Assembly (NCBI GenBank): GCA_009741485.1
Contig: CM019237.1
Location: 52,874,252 to 52,938,251, forward strand
Reading direction: 5' to 3'
Length of the DNA stretch: 64,000 bases
Origin: Malurus cyaneus samueli
Taxonomy: Eukaryota; Chordata; Aves; Passeriformes; Maluridae
Shown: piece after piece, positions 39,407-51,900 of the stretch
Layout of the letters: each line of letters opens with the position of its first letter
Numbering within the stretch: the first letter of the stretch is position 1
Translations under genes and position numbers: made by a program
Notes under the pieces: generated by a model
The model's database searches: none
What the model was told of the DNA's origin: nothing
Seen by the model: only the letters and a program-made list of their open reading frames with translations

Positions 39407-42189
39407 AAAAAAAAAAAAGGTAAAATGAAATGTCATAATACCACCAAAACCTCTTAACCTTTTCATTTCAAGCAAAAATTGAAAAACTAATTAATTGATA
39501 CTAAATTTATATTTTCATGAAATAGCATTTTTAGTGGAAAAGCATTCTGACAGAAAATGTTGACCCAGCTGTACGAATTTTATCTAGAGATTGCTCAGAA
39601 GCAAAACTGTTCTATGTTTTATTGTTCACATTCAGAAATAAGTGACATTTTATATATTAATTTTGGACATATTTATTCCTGTATAACATGACTATAGCAA
39701 GTTCCCTATTTATTTTTGAGTTACATTATCCTATAAGTTAGTGACTGGTTCAGGTCTGAGAAATCTTCTGCTATCACCAAATTTCTCTAGCCCAGCAGAT
39801 TGATATGGATGGAGCCATTTTTGTTTATTCCAGAGGAAATATTTTTTCAATTATTTCAACATAGCTGTGGCCCTTTATATTCCTGTTATATCCCCTGGGC
39901 ATCTCAGAGTATTAACCATATTTTGTGAGTTGTTTTAAGCTTCTCGATACTTTTGAAAGGAATATTCATCTTCAGGAAAATTGCTTGCAAGCAAGCTAGT
40001 AATAGACACCATTCTTCAGAACAGGAGCCTGAAAAATTTAGGCAAGCATTTTTCTTGAAACAAAGAGAAATAAAAAAATGCATTTAAAAATTTACTGCAA
40101 ATAAATCCCCCTTAGCTTTCAAGCCTACCAGGATTTCATCTTGACACAGGCCTACAAAATTCCTCTGGGCAAAATGCATAGGAGTAACACATCAAATTAG
40201 AGGCAGTGATATTTGCAAGGAAAGTAGGAACAGTAGCCAGTAGCACTTGTCAGAAACAAACTGACCTTCAACTCATTAAAGGGATGGACAGCATTCCTGG
40301 GTTGGAACATCCTAGGAATGGAACATGATGAAAATTCCCCTTTTCCATCACCCCCCACACAGCAGCATCTTTCCACTCCCTCTGCAGCCTGCTTGGCAAG
40401 TTTAAGCTTGCCACTGAAGGCCCAGCTCGGTAGTTCACATTCTCCCCCAGGAGTTTCTCTATTTAGAACTTCCCAGATGTTTAGTCTTGATCTGCCAAAG
40501 GACAGGTCTTAGGATCCCAGGAAGCAGTGGAGTTACAAAGACTGTGATTACAATCTAACCTCTCTGAAGGAGCCCATCCAGCACTCTGCTCTTTGCTGTG
40601 ACAGGAGATAGGACATCACTGTGGCCAAGAAGAGTGCTAGGTTTTAATCCAAAAAAAACCTCCCAAATCTGAAATCCCAAATTCATCACAAAACAGGGAC
40701 CTCCCTCTACCAGCCCAGACAGGGCTTTCCTGAAACCTTGGAGAGGACACACACACTTTGAGCACCTGCTGCCAGGATATTTGTGTGGAAAGAGTTCACA
40801 GCTGTGCCAAGGATTCCGGTTTCCTCCAACAAACAGTGCAATATTGTAGCAACAAATCAAGCTAATCATCATAGACAAGAATTGCAGCTACTGCTCTGCA
40901 ACACAGCATAAACTTTCTATCAGTCTCCTGAAATTCACTCCAGCCAGGAAGCCCCTTTCCAGCTGTGCTGCAGGAAAAAGCCGCTTTCCAGGCAGGTTTC
41001 AGACTCTACTTGTTTGTTGAGTTTTCTGGGATGCAGAGGCCAGGATCAGCCTAAGGGAGGCAGAGGTCCCTTGTCCAGTTCATGGCAACAGGCACAAGTG
41101 ACAAACAGAGGACCTGGCATCCTGAACTAGACACAGATGGAACAGCTGAGCAGAGCTCCTCTGGATCATGACAAGGCAGACAGGCTGTTCCCATCGCCTC
41201 TGTCCCACACTGAATTCTCCCCTCTCTCTTTCTCCATTAAAACAAACTCATTCAAAGTAATAAATCTGTTTCTGAGATCTAAAAACTACTTAAAAAGAAA
41301 AAACCTAAAACTTTGATGTTTTATTCGCAGGATGGAGTTAACAGTTAAGAACTCTGCTGCATGTTTAACTGAAACAGCAGCAAATGAGAAGCTCTGTGTG
41401 AATGACTCCATGCTGACTGGGAGCCTGAACCTCCCTATACCTGTACCTTGAATTTGGCAGCTTAATGTAGCAGGCAAATCAATTAATACAGCCAGATGTT
41501 TGACTTTAAGCATGTAGCCACATAAAACATCTCTCCTTCCACGTACAAAATTCAACATAACAAACACACTATTTAGTTTCAGTTCATGAATTAAAAATAC
41601 AAGAAGCAGCTTGGATCAGTGTTACAAATTGCCAGCACTCAAAACCCCTGCACTTAACCCAAAGCACCTTTGATGAATATTTTTAACCAACCACTTCCAA
41701 CATTCCAAAACACAGCAAGGATCAACAAGGTCAAGCTGTTGGCTTCTCTTAATGGGCTCACATTTCTTGCCATCAGTGAACTTCATTAACCTGGAAGTAA
41801 CTTGGGACACCTTCATACAAAGCACTTGGCTACACAGATCTGAACTGAAGCAACTGAACTGAGCTGAGGGATCGGGCTCACAGTGACTGTGATCCCTCAT
41901 TGAAGTGCAAAAATTACCCTCTTAAAATAGCCAGAACCAAGCATTTTAAAAATCAAGACAGATGACCCAATTTCATTCCTTGTGTACATCCCAAAAAGCA
42001 GCCAGGGAAGTATTAATATCCATACAAACAAAATTTTCAGAACATGGAACTAAAAAAGCAAATGCTGTTTGGTATTGAGAAATGAAGATACAATTTCTTG
42101 ATGACCCTTCAGCCTGTTTTTACTCATTTGTGTCATGTTACTATTCAGTTTTTTAACACGTAAAATGAAAATAAATCATGGTTACTAAC

Positions 42190-42334
42190 CTGTGGGAAGA
42201 GAGAGTAAGTTGCATTGTCAATTGTGACAGAATATAAAAATTCCCCATCAAACCAGAGGTTCTTTCCCATGGGGGAATTCATCTTTGTCATAGCAAAGAG
42301 CTGCCCAGGGTCACAACATTCTTCCAGCAGCTTC
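42190..42334 (-). CDS. ST8SIA1: ST8SIA1 exon 2: stem end and start of catalytic domain
   Basis: This 145-nt internal exon reads G + 48 codons, starting KLLEECCDPG and ending TIDNATYSLFPQ. The central FAMTKMNSPMGK and W-F-D-G-E-F-L-Y stretches match GD3 synthase closely; by my recall the block corresponds to human residues 80-127 without gaps. NAT is an N-glycosylation sequon at the position of the mammalian N-S-T site, fitting a Golgi-lumenal domain. A cysteine pair (CC) near the start is also shared. On the minus strand the acceptor is a pyrimidine-rich run ending TTCTCTAG, and the donor is CAG|GTTAGT at 42190/42189. Entry phase is 2 (the first G completes an Arg or similar codon begun in exon 1) and exit phase is 0. 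The Met upstream in the same open frame lies in the intron and is not a start. The next exon downstream is 27 kb away. Confidence 0.95.
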
Positions 42335-43564
42335 CTAGAGAAGGGAACAAAAGACAAAGTATTAATTGAAGGCTTTGTTAATGATCACCCCTCACATCTC
42401 TGTTCCATTACTCTCAGGTTCTCCAAAGCCACCCTTTCCAGCTAGCGGATGAACCATGGGACTCTTTTTACTTAGAGGGGTCAGAAAATCTGCTTTAATT
42501 TCAGAAAATCTTAGAAATAAACAGTAAAGGAAATAAAAATATCTAAATTTCCATTCAGATTGACACAGAAACAAAATCAAGATTCAGCGAATGAAACTCC
42601 ATCCTGCACAGCCCATTTTAATGGGTAAAAATCTGGTCTCCAACACATGCAGAAATCAGAGAAGCTCCTTTGAAAATTAGATCCAAGGTACATAAATATT
42701 CAGTACCAAAACTTATTCATGAAGAGCAGACCTCCTAAAACCCCACAGTTACATAACTTATGTATGGAAATTTTGGCACCTCTCTTCAGTTACTGAATGT
42801 CCTTGTACTACATTCCCAGCAGTATTAGAGCCTGCTTCCTCACTGAAGTCCAGCTTGAGTCATCCCAGTATGATGGATATATATAGAGAGAGTGGATATA
42901 CTTGTTAGTGTGCCTGCTGAAATGCCATATCCTCTTACTCCTTCATTTCCCAAAAATACTACTCAGCCTGACTAGAAATGGGAGAGCTGCTGAGGTGGTT
43001 GAAGGTTATTCTGAAAATTCTGTACCACAGCAAACCCAGCAATTAATATCCTAAACCAAAGAATGATGAAAAGCTCTAAAGTTTCAGAATATTCTATCTT
43101 TCCAAAGCCTGCAGGCACTAGGAAGGGTGACACTCACAGATGTATGTCAAACACACATTGCAGAATTCTGCCATTACAGTACATTATGGTGTTTTCATAA
43201 AACATCTGTCATATTTTTAAAGGGAATCCCAAAGAGAGTGGAACCCTTTCTAGTGGCTCCTGCATACAGGAGTTCTATGCAGAAAAACATTAATTATTAG
43301 TGACTACTAAAATGCTTGATATAGCTCTTTTCTTCTGCAAAAGAGGAGATTAATTCAAAACCTAGAAGTCACTCACAGAAATTTAATCTTTTTAGCATTT
43401 AAAAAAGTTTTACAGCTACTTTTCTTCTCTAAAAATTGGTGTTTGAAAAAACAACATTCTTTTTCCCTACCAAAATTTGATTTTGCCTTAAGTTAATAAT
43501 TATCTGCTTATGTGTGAGTAATGTGTTTCAGACACACTTCAAGTGAAGTAACAGTAAGTTCCCT

Positions 43565-43735
43565 GCAACAACTTCCCTAAGAATGTGGCAGAGCCCACAA
43601 GGTTGGAGATTTTCAAGACACAACAGGACAAGATGCTGCATATTCTTATCTAGGTTCCATTCCCACAAAATGTTGGAACAAGTCATCACCTGAGACTCCT
43701 TCCCCCCTTGGCAGGTCTGTAATTCTGGAGCTGGC
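43565..43735 (+). repeat. Ancient CR1 LINE 3' fragment
   Basis: The segment keeps the order of CR1 3' blocks in degraded form: AAGGTTGGAGATTTTCAAGA, ACAGGACAAGATGCTGC, TTATCTAGGTTCCATTCC, GTTGGAACAAGTCATCACC and a CTGTAATTCTGG tail. It lies antisense to the gene, about 1.2 kb upstream of exon 2 in transcript order. Confidence 0.65.
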
Positions 43736-45574
43736 TGTTGCAGAGCTGATGTACAACAGAGCAATGTGTCAGAGAGAGCAGCAATTCCCATTCTGAGAAC
43801 ACCAATGGCTTTATCTACAACCATCAAGGAAAGGCTTCACATCACCCTCCTGCTAAAAGTAAAGCCCAAATAAAGCCTTCATCCCAGAACTGTGAAAACC
43901 AAATTACAGAAAATGGGAAATCTCTCATTGAATAACTTTTGCAAAGCAAAAGACTGGCACGGAATACTGTTCCAAAGACAAGACTGGACAGCGGAGATTT
44001 TCTGGCTGTCCACAAACCAGTTTGCAGATTTTGGAAAATTATTTCTCTCTCTCAAGTGGAAAGAAAATAATTCTGTATATTTTTCTATCCCCACAGCAAC
44101 TCTTTCAAAAAACATAAGTTAATCCAAGATCAGCTGGAGCCATTTGTTACAAAACTATATAACAAAATTAAAATTTCCCAGTGCAATCCTGCAACCCACA
44201 CCTCCTCTGGAAGTCTAGTCTGAACTAGAAGCACAAAGAAACCACCAAATAACTGAGTGGAAAATTATCTAGGGAGTGTTTTGTATTAATGAATCTTTTC
44301 TCAGCCAGGGTAGACTAAAGAGCTAAGGAACAGCTCTTTGTACAACTCCTTCCCTATTTATTAGTCTAGATATATATGCCTATTCTTTCCCCTCCCCAAA
44401 AATGCATTCTTTCAGTTCCCACTGAATCCTTCATTAATAAATCTATTATGAAAAGCAGCAGGGGTCTCCTGGAAGGGCCACAAATAGGCACACCACCAGT
44501 TCAAGCATGCATCTGTGTCTATGAGCACAAAAATCTTGTGCAGTCATGTATGCTTTCTGACAGAAAAGAATAATTATTCAATGTCTCTTTTTCTGATCCA
44601 AATCCCAGAGTTACAAAGCAAGAAAAGCTTCATAGGAAAACGCTCATTTAAAAGCAGAATGGATTCAAAGACAAACCAGTAGCCGGATACTTTGCAGGAT
44701 CAGGGAGACTGAACTGTTTGCTGACCGTGATTCAAAAGTACAGCAGAAATGTTATGATAGAATTTGCAGAACTGCAGCAGCTTTTAGCCAGGAAGCATTC
44801 TTTCACTGACAGAACATAAATAATATGCTTTTGATTCAAAGCTATCTAATTCAGAGTGGACTTGTATATGTGAGGACTTACTATTGGGATTGAAAAAGGC
44901 ACTAGGGCCCCTCAGAACCAAGAACACATACAGAACAAACCCCTACTTGTGGGAGAAGTGGGAGAAATATTCTTTGAAGAATCTCACTTCAAGCCCCTCA
45001 GATTTCAGCAGGAATTGGGCACCAAAGAGGTCATTAAGCAGAAGGAAGCCCCAGCACTGAGGTCTTAACCTGAATTCATCCACAAAGCCAGTGAAAGAGC
45101 TTTCATAAAACTCCCAAACTACTTATTCTTCATCTTAAGTTAACAAACTTTGCAGTCTGATTTCAGTTTGAAGACAGTTAATGCTTAATCTCACCCTGGT
45201 TTGACTCAAGTCCCAGTCAACAATGACTCAGGAGCTATTTTGAAAATCCCAAATGCAGCAAATATAATATCTAAAGGAAAAAATGGACAATTTCATGGCA
45301 TGGAGTGCCAGCCAGGAGGTCACAGCCTTTTAGGAGGAGGGTTCCTGCCTCCCCAGCACAGCACCATTTCTCCAGCTGCCTTGGGATGCTGTCCTACATG
45401 GAGCATGTAAACACCACCACCACTGCAGAGGGCAGGGGGAGAAAAATTCTTCCTCTCACCTTTTTCCTTTTAAATCCATGCAAGTGAGTTGTACTCACTT
45501 AATGTGGAAAAGATCAGATTGATGAGAAGCTTGATGCTTGTCAGGCAATAGCAGCAAGAGGAGGGCACCTTTAC

Positions 45575-45660
45575 AAGGCTTCTCCAGGGAAATGGTGGAG
45601 TCACCATGCCTGGAAGTGTTCAAAAAACAAGGATGATCCAGGGTACATGGATGGGGAGAG
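45575..45660 (+). repeat. Short CR1 LINE fragment
   Basis: GGGAAATGGTGGAGTCACCA followed by TGCCTGGAAGTGTTCAAAAA and a decayed GGTACATGGATGG stretch matches the CR1 segment about 100-180 bases before the 3' end. The terminal part is missing. Confidence 0.75.
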
Positions 45661-48649
45661 GACAGGAGAGACAACAGCTTGATGCTGCTCCTGCTGGTCC
45701 CTGCAAACATCAGCAGCTCCCTCACTGAACAAGGGCATTGATTCAACCATTGCTCAAAAATGGTAACATGAGAATTATTATTTCATTACAGTATGGCTTT
45801 AATGAAGCATTAAAATAATGACTGAGGCTCACATTCAAGTTTGAGATTAAAATAATTTGTGAAATGAATTGCTTTAGCCAGACTCTGCTCAGCTGCCTGG
45901 ATTCAGGTGGCATCATGCTAACCTTGATCCGGTGACTGCAAAATGCAGCCAGGATCTGACAGCGCAGCCTGACATAACCTCCTTCCCTTTACACTGCTGT
46001 TGCCATTCATCTCAACTTCTTTTGTTTTGCTTTGGGATTAAAGGAATCTGAAGGCTCAGGGAAAAAAACCAACTGAATCTGGCTTTGGATTCTCTTTGGT
46101 GTAAAGAGAACACCATCAGGCCGTCACTCACAAGCAGGGTTTTGTGGAGGTGCTGGAATTCAGAGCACGGACGGTCGCTTGGGTTCACCAGGGAAGTTGC
46201 ACAGCTCCTTTTCACTGCAATTTATTAACTGCTTCCATCTACATACCCTCCAGCAGAGGCAGGAGGACCCACTGAGAACCTTGAGGAATCCACAGCTAAA
46301 TCAGCACCTATTTCACAGCATGTGCATCCCCTGTACATCAGGGATTAATACCAATAGTGGCTCTGAAACATCTGGCTGGACCACCTCCAACACTGTCTCA
46401 AAACTTAATACTGAAATTTTCCTCATGCTGTCTTTGGTGTACTGTTTCCATAAGAATAACACATCCCCGTGTTTTTGCAAGAAGTTTCGGTGGCAGGGGA
46501 GAAATCAAAATCACTGCTTAATAAAATATTGTCTTCAAAAATTTGCAACCCTGTTCAGAGTCTGATTTTTTTGGCACTTCAGATTTTGGCTGATTTTAAA
46601 ATTATTTTTCCTCCCCTTCTTTAAGAGATCCTTGGCTTCTGAAATTTCAAGCTCCTGTCTGATGAGCAAAAAGTCTGGACTTCTCTGAATTTCTTGCTGT
46701 GAACAAAGTTTTTTACTCTTTCCACAATTCCGATAGCTACTTTCTCATTTTTCAAGATCTGCCCCTAAATATTTCATTCTAGATAAAGCCTGGAAATATT
46801 ATTTCTAGGGTAGCCAACCCCTGCCAACTACAGGGACAAACTGACCTCTCATTACCCATGCACCCCACGCCATCCAAGAACAGACAGAAAATCTAGGCCT
46901 ATATCCCATCTCCCAGAGTAGCCAGCAGCCAATGCAAACAGCCACATAATGGCTCTACTTGTGGCCATTTTTTGCTCCAAGCTGGAAGCCTGGGAATTTT
47001 ATGGCCATACAGAATGCTACAAAGCCATTCAACAACAGTAAAATCACTAGTTCTACTACAATCTATGAACGTGGAGCTGCAGTTGGCATCTGGCTGCTGT
47101 ATATTCTGTTAAAGTGTTGTTCAGTTTGGTCACACACATTGAATTTCTCTTCCCTAAAAAGCTCGATCTAATACTTTTAACTGGGGGTTAGCTTGAAGAA
47201 TTTACTGAGACTTTGAGGGTTTCATGGTGTTTAAAGCATCTTACTACTCCATGCATACCACCCCACTGAAGATGAAATTGAAAATTATCATCAGCACAAC
47301 TGCTTGGGAATACAATCTTAAAATTGCCCTCCTAAGAAAGATCACCTGGACAAGCACCAAATGAGTCAGAGAATGGCCGATGCAAATGCTCTTGATATCC
47401 ACAGAAGCATACCAAATTGTTTTTTTGGGACAGCAGTCATACTTGAAGCTCTAGATAAAATTAAGACCTTTGCCAAATTCATTTAAATCAAGAATACATC
47501 GCTGTGCATAGGTTCACCTCGGAAAATCCCCAGTTACATAAGCTGGAAGAACAGGTCTAAATGCAATGAAAAAGAAATATGAAAAGAGTGGATACCACAG
47601 AGCACAACAGAGATAATCTGATTTACTCCCCAGTCTAGGTCTCTGCAATATGATAAGATTTTACGAAGACTAAAGTCATTACTGTTTTCCTCCTCACATT
47701 TATAACTGTATTGTTTCTTGATATGAAACTTTCAGCCTATGTCAATGCCCCCTGCAGCAATTTCTGCTGTCTGGACTTTGAAAGGATCATCTAATATTTC
47801 CCTCGTCTTCCTCAAGAGAGGAAAATTATCAGGACAATAAAAAGGTCACAGACAACAAATCTTGCCTGGCAATGCAATCTGCATGAAGTGAGAGAGGTTA
47901 CAGACACCACAGAATAAGGACAATTCATGAAAACCATCTCCATTAGCTTAGCAATAAAGCTGCATGTGACTTTTAAAAGTAAAAATTTAACTATAAATTA
48001 AAGATAAATTGCTACAAATTGCCAAATTAATAGATGGGGAAAAAACTATGAAATCAAGCACTTGCATCTTTTCTGTATCATCAAAATCTTTTCAGAACTT
48101 GTTTCCAGGATTTTTGGAGGTGCCCAAAAGGCAAACAAATTTTATTTAAATTGAGAATATTGTTTTCACCACCTACTTTTACTTAACTAGAGAATATTTG
48201 GGTTTTCATTACTTATTTTAAAATCGCCGACCTGGTGCCACCCATGCAGTAGAGTTCACAGTTCGGCTTCCCAGGCTGCAAAAGAAATACAAAACTGGGG
48301 TTTTTTTCATCCTGTGGGATGATAGGGTTACCCTATCCTTGCTGTCCTGGCCTTGCACAAACTCTGCTACCTTCTAGAAGGTAAAATCTGAGCTGTCAGT
48401 CATCACAGCACCTCATCCTAATCCCTGACTGATTTTGTTTAACTCTATTTCTTTTAAATATACAAGTGATATATTTTGCTTCCAGACACATTCAAAGTGT
48501 CATAGAAAATGGGAGTTTTGATTTTGATTATACGTTTGAGCACATTTAGATTGGAGAAAGACAGATGAGGCCAAAATTTGCCAGGCACTACCTTCCTTAT
48601 TGAACAATATTTTTGAACTAGAAGAAACCAGGACATAAAACTGACAGAA

Positions 48650-48909
48650 TTGGGATTGTCCCATTGACAGAGAAGAGGTTTAGATTGGGTATTGGGAAGA
48701 AATTCTTCCCTGTGAGGGTGGGGAAACTCTGGCACAGGTTGCCCAGAGAAGCTGTGGCTGCCCCTCGATCCCTGGCAGTGTCCAAGGCCAGGTTGGATGG
48801 GGCTCTGAGCAGCCTGGGATAGTGGAAGGTGTCCCTGCCCAGGGCAGAAGGGTGGAATGAAATCATCTTTAAGGTCCTGCCCAACCCAGGCCATTCTATG
48901 ATTCTATAG
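48650..48909 (+). repeat. CR1 LINE 3' fragment, well preserved
   Basis: The copy contains GAAGAAATTCTTCCCTGTGA, GGTTGCCCAGAGAAGCTGTG, GTCCAAGGCCAGGTTGGATG and GGAAGGTGTCCCTGCCCAGG, and ends CCATTCTATGATTCTAT. It is the youngest-looking CR1 in the window and lies antisense to the host gene. The minus-strand open frames of 108 and 146 codons across it are translations of the repeat and have no coding value. Confidence 0.96.
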
Positions 48910-51900
48910 CTGAGTGAATAAAAGTCTACCAGATCACCTGACAAGCTTTTTGTTCACCTTTCCTCCTGCCAATTCTTTTACTTAAATATGGAGCAGCTTT
49001 GATCTGAAAAGCTACTGAAACACAGAATTGTTCACTTCCTTTCAGAGGAAACACATTTTGATTCATGCAAACTTGCTTCAAATTCCTATGCACAAAGCCT
49101 GCTTGCAAGCTTTGAAACACAAATTATAAGGTATGAATTATAGAGCATGAATTCCAGGATTCGGTCAGATGAAGTTTTTCTAAGACTCTCATATCAGATG
49201 TATAAATAGCTGTATTATAAGGAAACCACCACAAATTGTGACTAGCAATACAAAAGATATCCAAATTCTTCATGCAGTAAATCTGCTGGAATGCAGGATG
49301 TCTCTGAGCTGTCTGTGTTGTTCCCAATCACATCCAGGATAGACAGCACCAGTGATCTGACATCTCACCTGTGAATTGCAATGAACAGCCACATTCCCTG
49401 GAGAAGTGAGGAATCTGAGCACAAGCTAAAATGATGGTTTTTGGTGGGCAGCCAGAAACCTCACACAATGCTGGAATCCACCGGCACTGCTCCTTTTCTT
49501 TGCTAATGCCACTAACACCAGTACCAAATACAACTGTGTCAGAGAAGACACCGGGTTCATCTCCTTTGCAGTATTTGAGATGCAAATTGAGGCCACTCCA
49601 AGGCTTCCCCTTAGAGGTGGCATCTTTTAGGGTGGGCTTCATCTCAGACTAAACACCGATTTACTCTCTTATGAGGAAATAAAGGAACAACTACCTTAGA
49701 AAAAGACATCTATATTTGATAGCTGTATTCCAATCCATGTGAGACCTTAAAGGGACTTCAGCTCTTCTGCCTGTCTACACCATCCCATGGAAGGATCCTG
49801 TTTGCCAGCAGCCCCATCTGATGGTCTTTCATCTCTGCTCACACGCCCCTCACAGTGCCAGAAAGATAGGCTGGCACAGCTGCCCTGATGGGTGGTTTTG
49901 TTACAGAGGATTGAGAGGCAAAGGAGAGAGGGGCAGTGGAAGAGATTCATTGCTTCATGTGCTATCCGTTTGTTTTTTTTTTAATCTTATCAACCTGGCA
50001 GGAAGAGAGGAGCTTTCACAGATACGAGGCAAAATTAATGAATGGCTGTCTTGCAAAACAGCAGAACCCTCAAGTGAGACACAAAGTTATACTACATGAG
50101 GTGTTGCTGCAAGAGGGAAAAATTAATCGTTCTCATCACTTGCCTCCTTCCTTCTAGTGAAATTACTGCTTGTTTTGTGCCACCACGAGCACAGAGAAAT
50201 ATTGGGCTTCAACAGGGGCACAGGGCAGCTGCTTTCCTTCAGGAGAAGGAGATTAACTTAAAATTAATTGAGCAGCTCTAATCTTCCTTTTGAGCTTGCA
50301 CCGTCTAGAGTGTTGATAGGTCCCACCTGGATCTAAGCAGTCAATTATCACACCACAGTGACTTCTCCACCTGCTTCTGCAACACAGATAAAAGCCCTGT
50401 AAGTAATGCTGCTTACAAAAGTGCCCCTACTCTCCAATCCAACCAAGTCCATAGAGTGCTTTTCACTAATTTGATCAATTCAGTCATGCCGTTTGACAGA
50501 AGCTGAACTAGACAGAAAGGAAAAAAAAGTCTTTTCATTACAGAGATTGCCTGAAAGCTGAGACGTCAGAAATTAAGAGGAAAAGAATACTCCTGCACTG
50601 GTCTCTCTGAGTGTTTTTTGATGCAAAAAACTGTAGGTGAGCAGGCAGCCATTGCCTATACACATGGCAGAGACAAGAATATGTAAAAGTATCACAGGAA
50701 AAGGTATGAAAAACCAATGTATTTTCAAAGGCGTATAAAGTTGCACATCTGGAGAAAAGTTTTAACCAAGCAAAGATGAATGAATGAATTTGAAAGCATA
50801 GAACTGAAGGAAGCCCTGTTTTGAAGTGAAACCTTCTCTCATTTCTCAGAAACTGCTTCCCACATCTCGTAACTATCAATTGTTTAGGAGGTGTACCGAG
50901 TTTTGCCTGTTTGGGAAGCGCCCATCTGATGCCTGGCAGCCAGCAGGACAAGCTGATCGGCCAAACAGGAGGCCAAACAAAATAGGAAACCTTGCGCTTG
51001 ACCTCTCTCTTTCATCCAGCTTTTCATTAAACTAGTGGGAACTTACTACCTTCAAGACTTCTATTATTCTGTTTAATTTGGATGAAATCTGTCAGTGAGA
51101 AAAATTTCTTAAAGTGAGTGTATTATGATTGAAATTCCAGTTATATCACATTTCCTACAGACTGGAAAGGGGAAAATAATCCAATAAATGCCAAATAATG
51201 CTTTGCTTTAGCTTCCTTGAAATGGACACTGACAAAACAGCGTGCTCTTTGTTGCTTCAGTACACTCAGAATTATACACCAGTTAAGCTGTAATAGTCTG
51301 GTTTTGGATGAAAGCCAGGATTTAATGCATCACCAAGCACTGACACTGGACTTCACTTACAGCCCGAGCCGCTGCAGCCACCAACACTTCTGTAAACAGC
51401 TGACCATCAGTTAGCCAAGGATCCAGAAATATTTCTGAATTCAGTTCAGTGGTCCTTCTGTGCGCTGACAGATGGCTTCTAACAGATGAATAAAATGGTA
51501 AAAGTATCACAGATTAAAACAGAGCCATTTATCTGAAGAACACCTTGAACTTGCAATTCCCCTGTTTGCATGTAAAAGCTTCAATTTTGAAATTTTGATA
51601 ATGTGTTTTAAGCCTTGCCCAAATGCTAGGTGCTATAAAAACAGCCTTATCAATGCAAACACTTTGCTAAAGGCACTAAGTGGATTAAAATTAAGACATA
51701 TCCAAATTGGAACCTCTTTTTATTAGGAACTTCAATTCAAAGTCTTTTAAAATCTCTTGGTGAAGCCACAAAAAGAAATCAAATGCTAATTATCTTGCAC
51801 TCATAGGGAACTCTGTCATAGTTGAATTCTTTTGCCTCTTTACAGTCTTACTGAAATGAGAGAAGATCTGACCAGCTCTGGGTTGAAATGAGACTGTTGT

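Larger units (their letters stand above)
15204..42189 (-). other. ST8SIA1: ST8SIA1 intron 2 (26,986 bp)
   Basis: The intron begins GTTAGT at 42189 and ends TTGCTAG at 15204. It contains at least eight CR1 fragments in both orientations, densest at 27.8-33.6 kb. It also has an A23 run (T23 in the sense direction) 118 nt before the exon 3 acceptor, a T23 run at 31.75 kb and one ambiguous base at 39406. The rest looks like unique intronic sequence. Open frames of 60-120 codons are scattered on both strands without recognisable domains. No exon-like block of this gene family was found within it. Confidence 0.9.

Noticed and set aside
42215..42445. 76-codon plus-strand open frame over exon 2
   Set aside because: Antisense shadow of the true exon.
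42878..42900. ATATATAGAGAGAG microsatellite
   Set aside because: Too short (a few units) to annotate as a repeat locus.
48454..48944. 146- and 108-codon minus-strand open frames
   Set aside because: Both run through the antisense of a CR1 3' end (48650-48909), whose reverse complement is often open. They are repeat translation.
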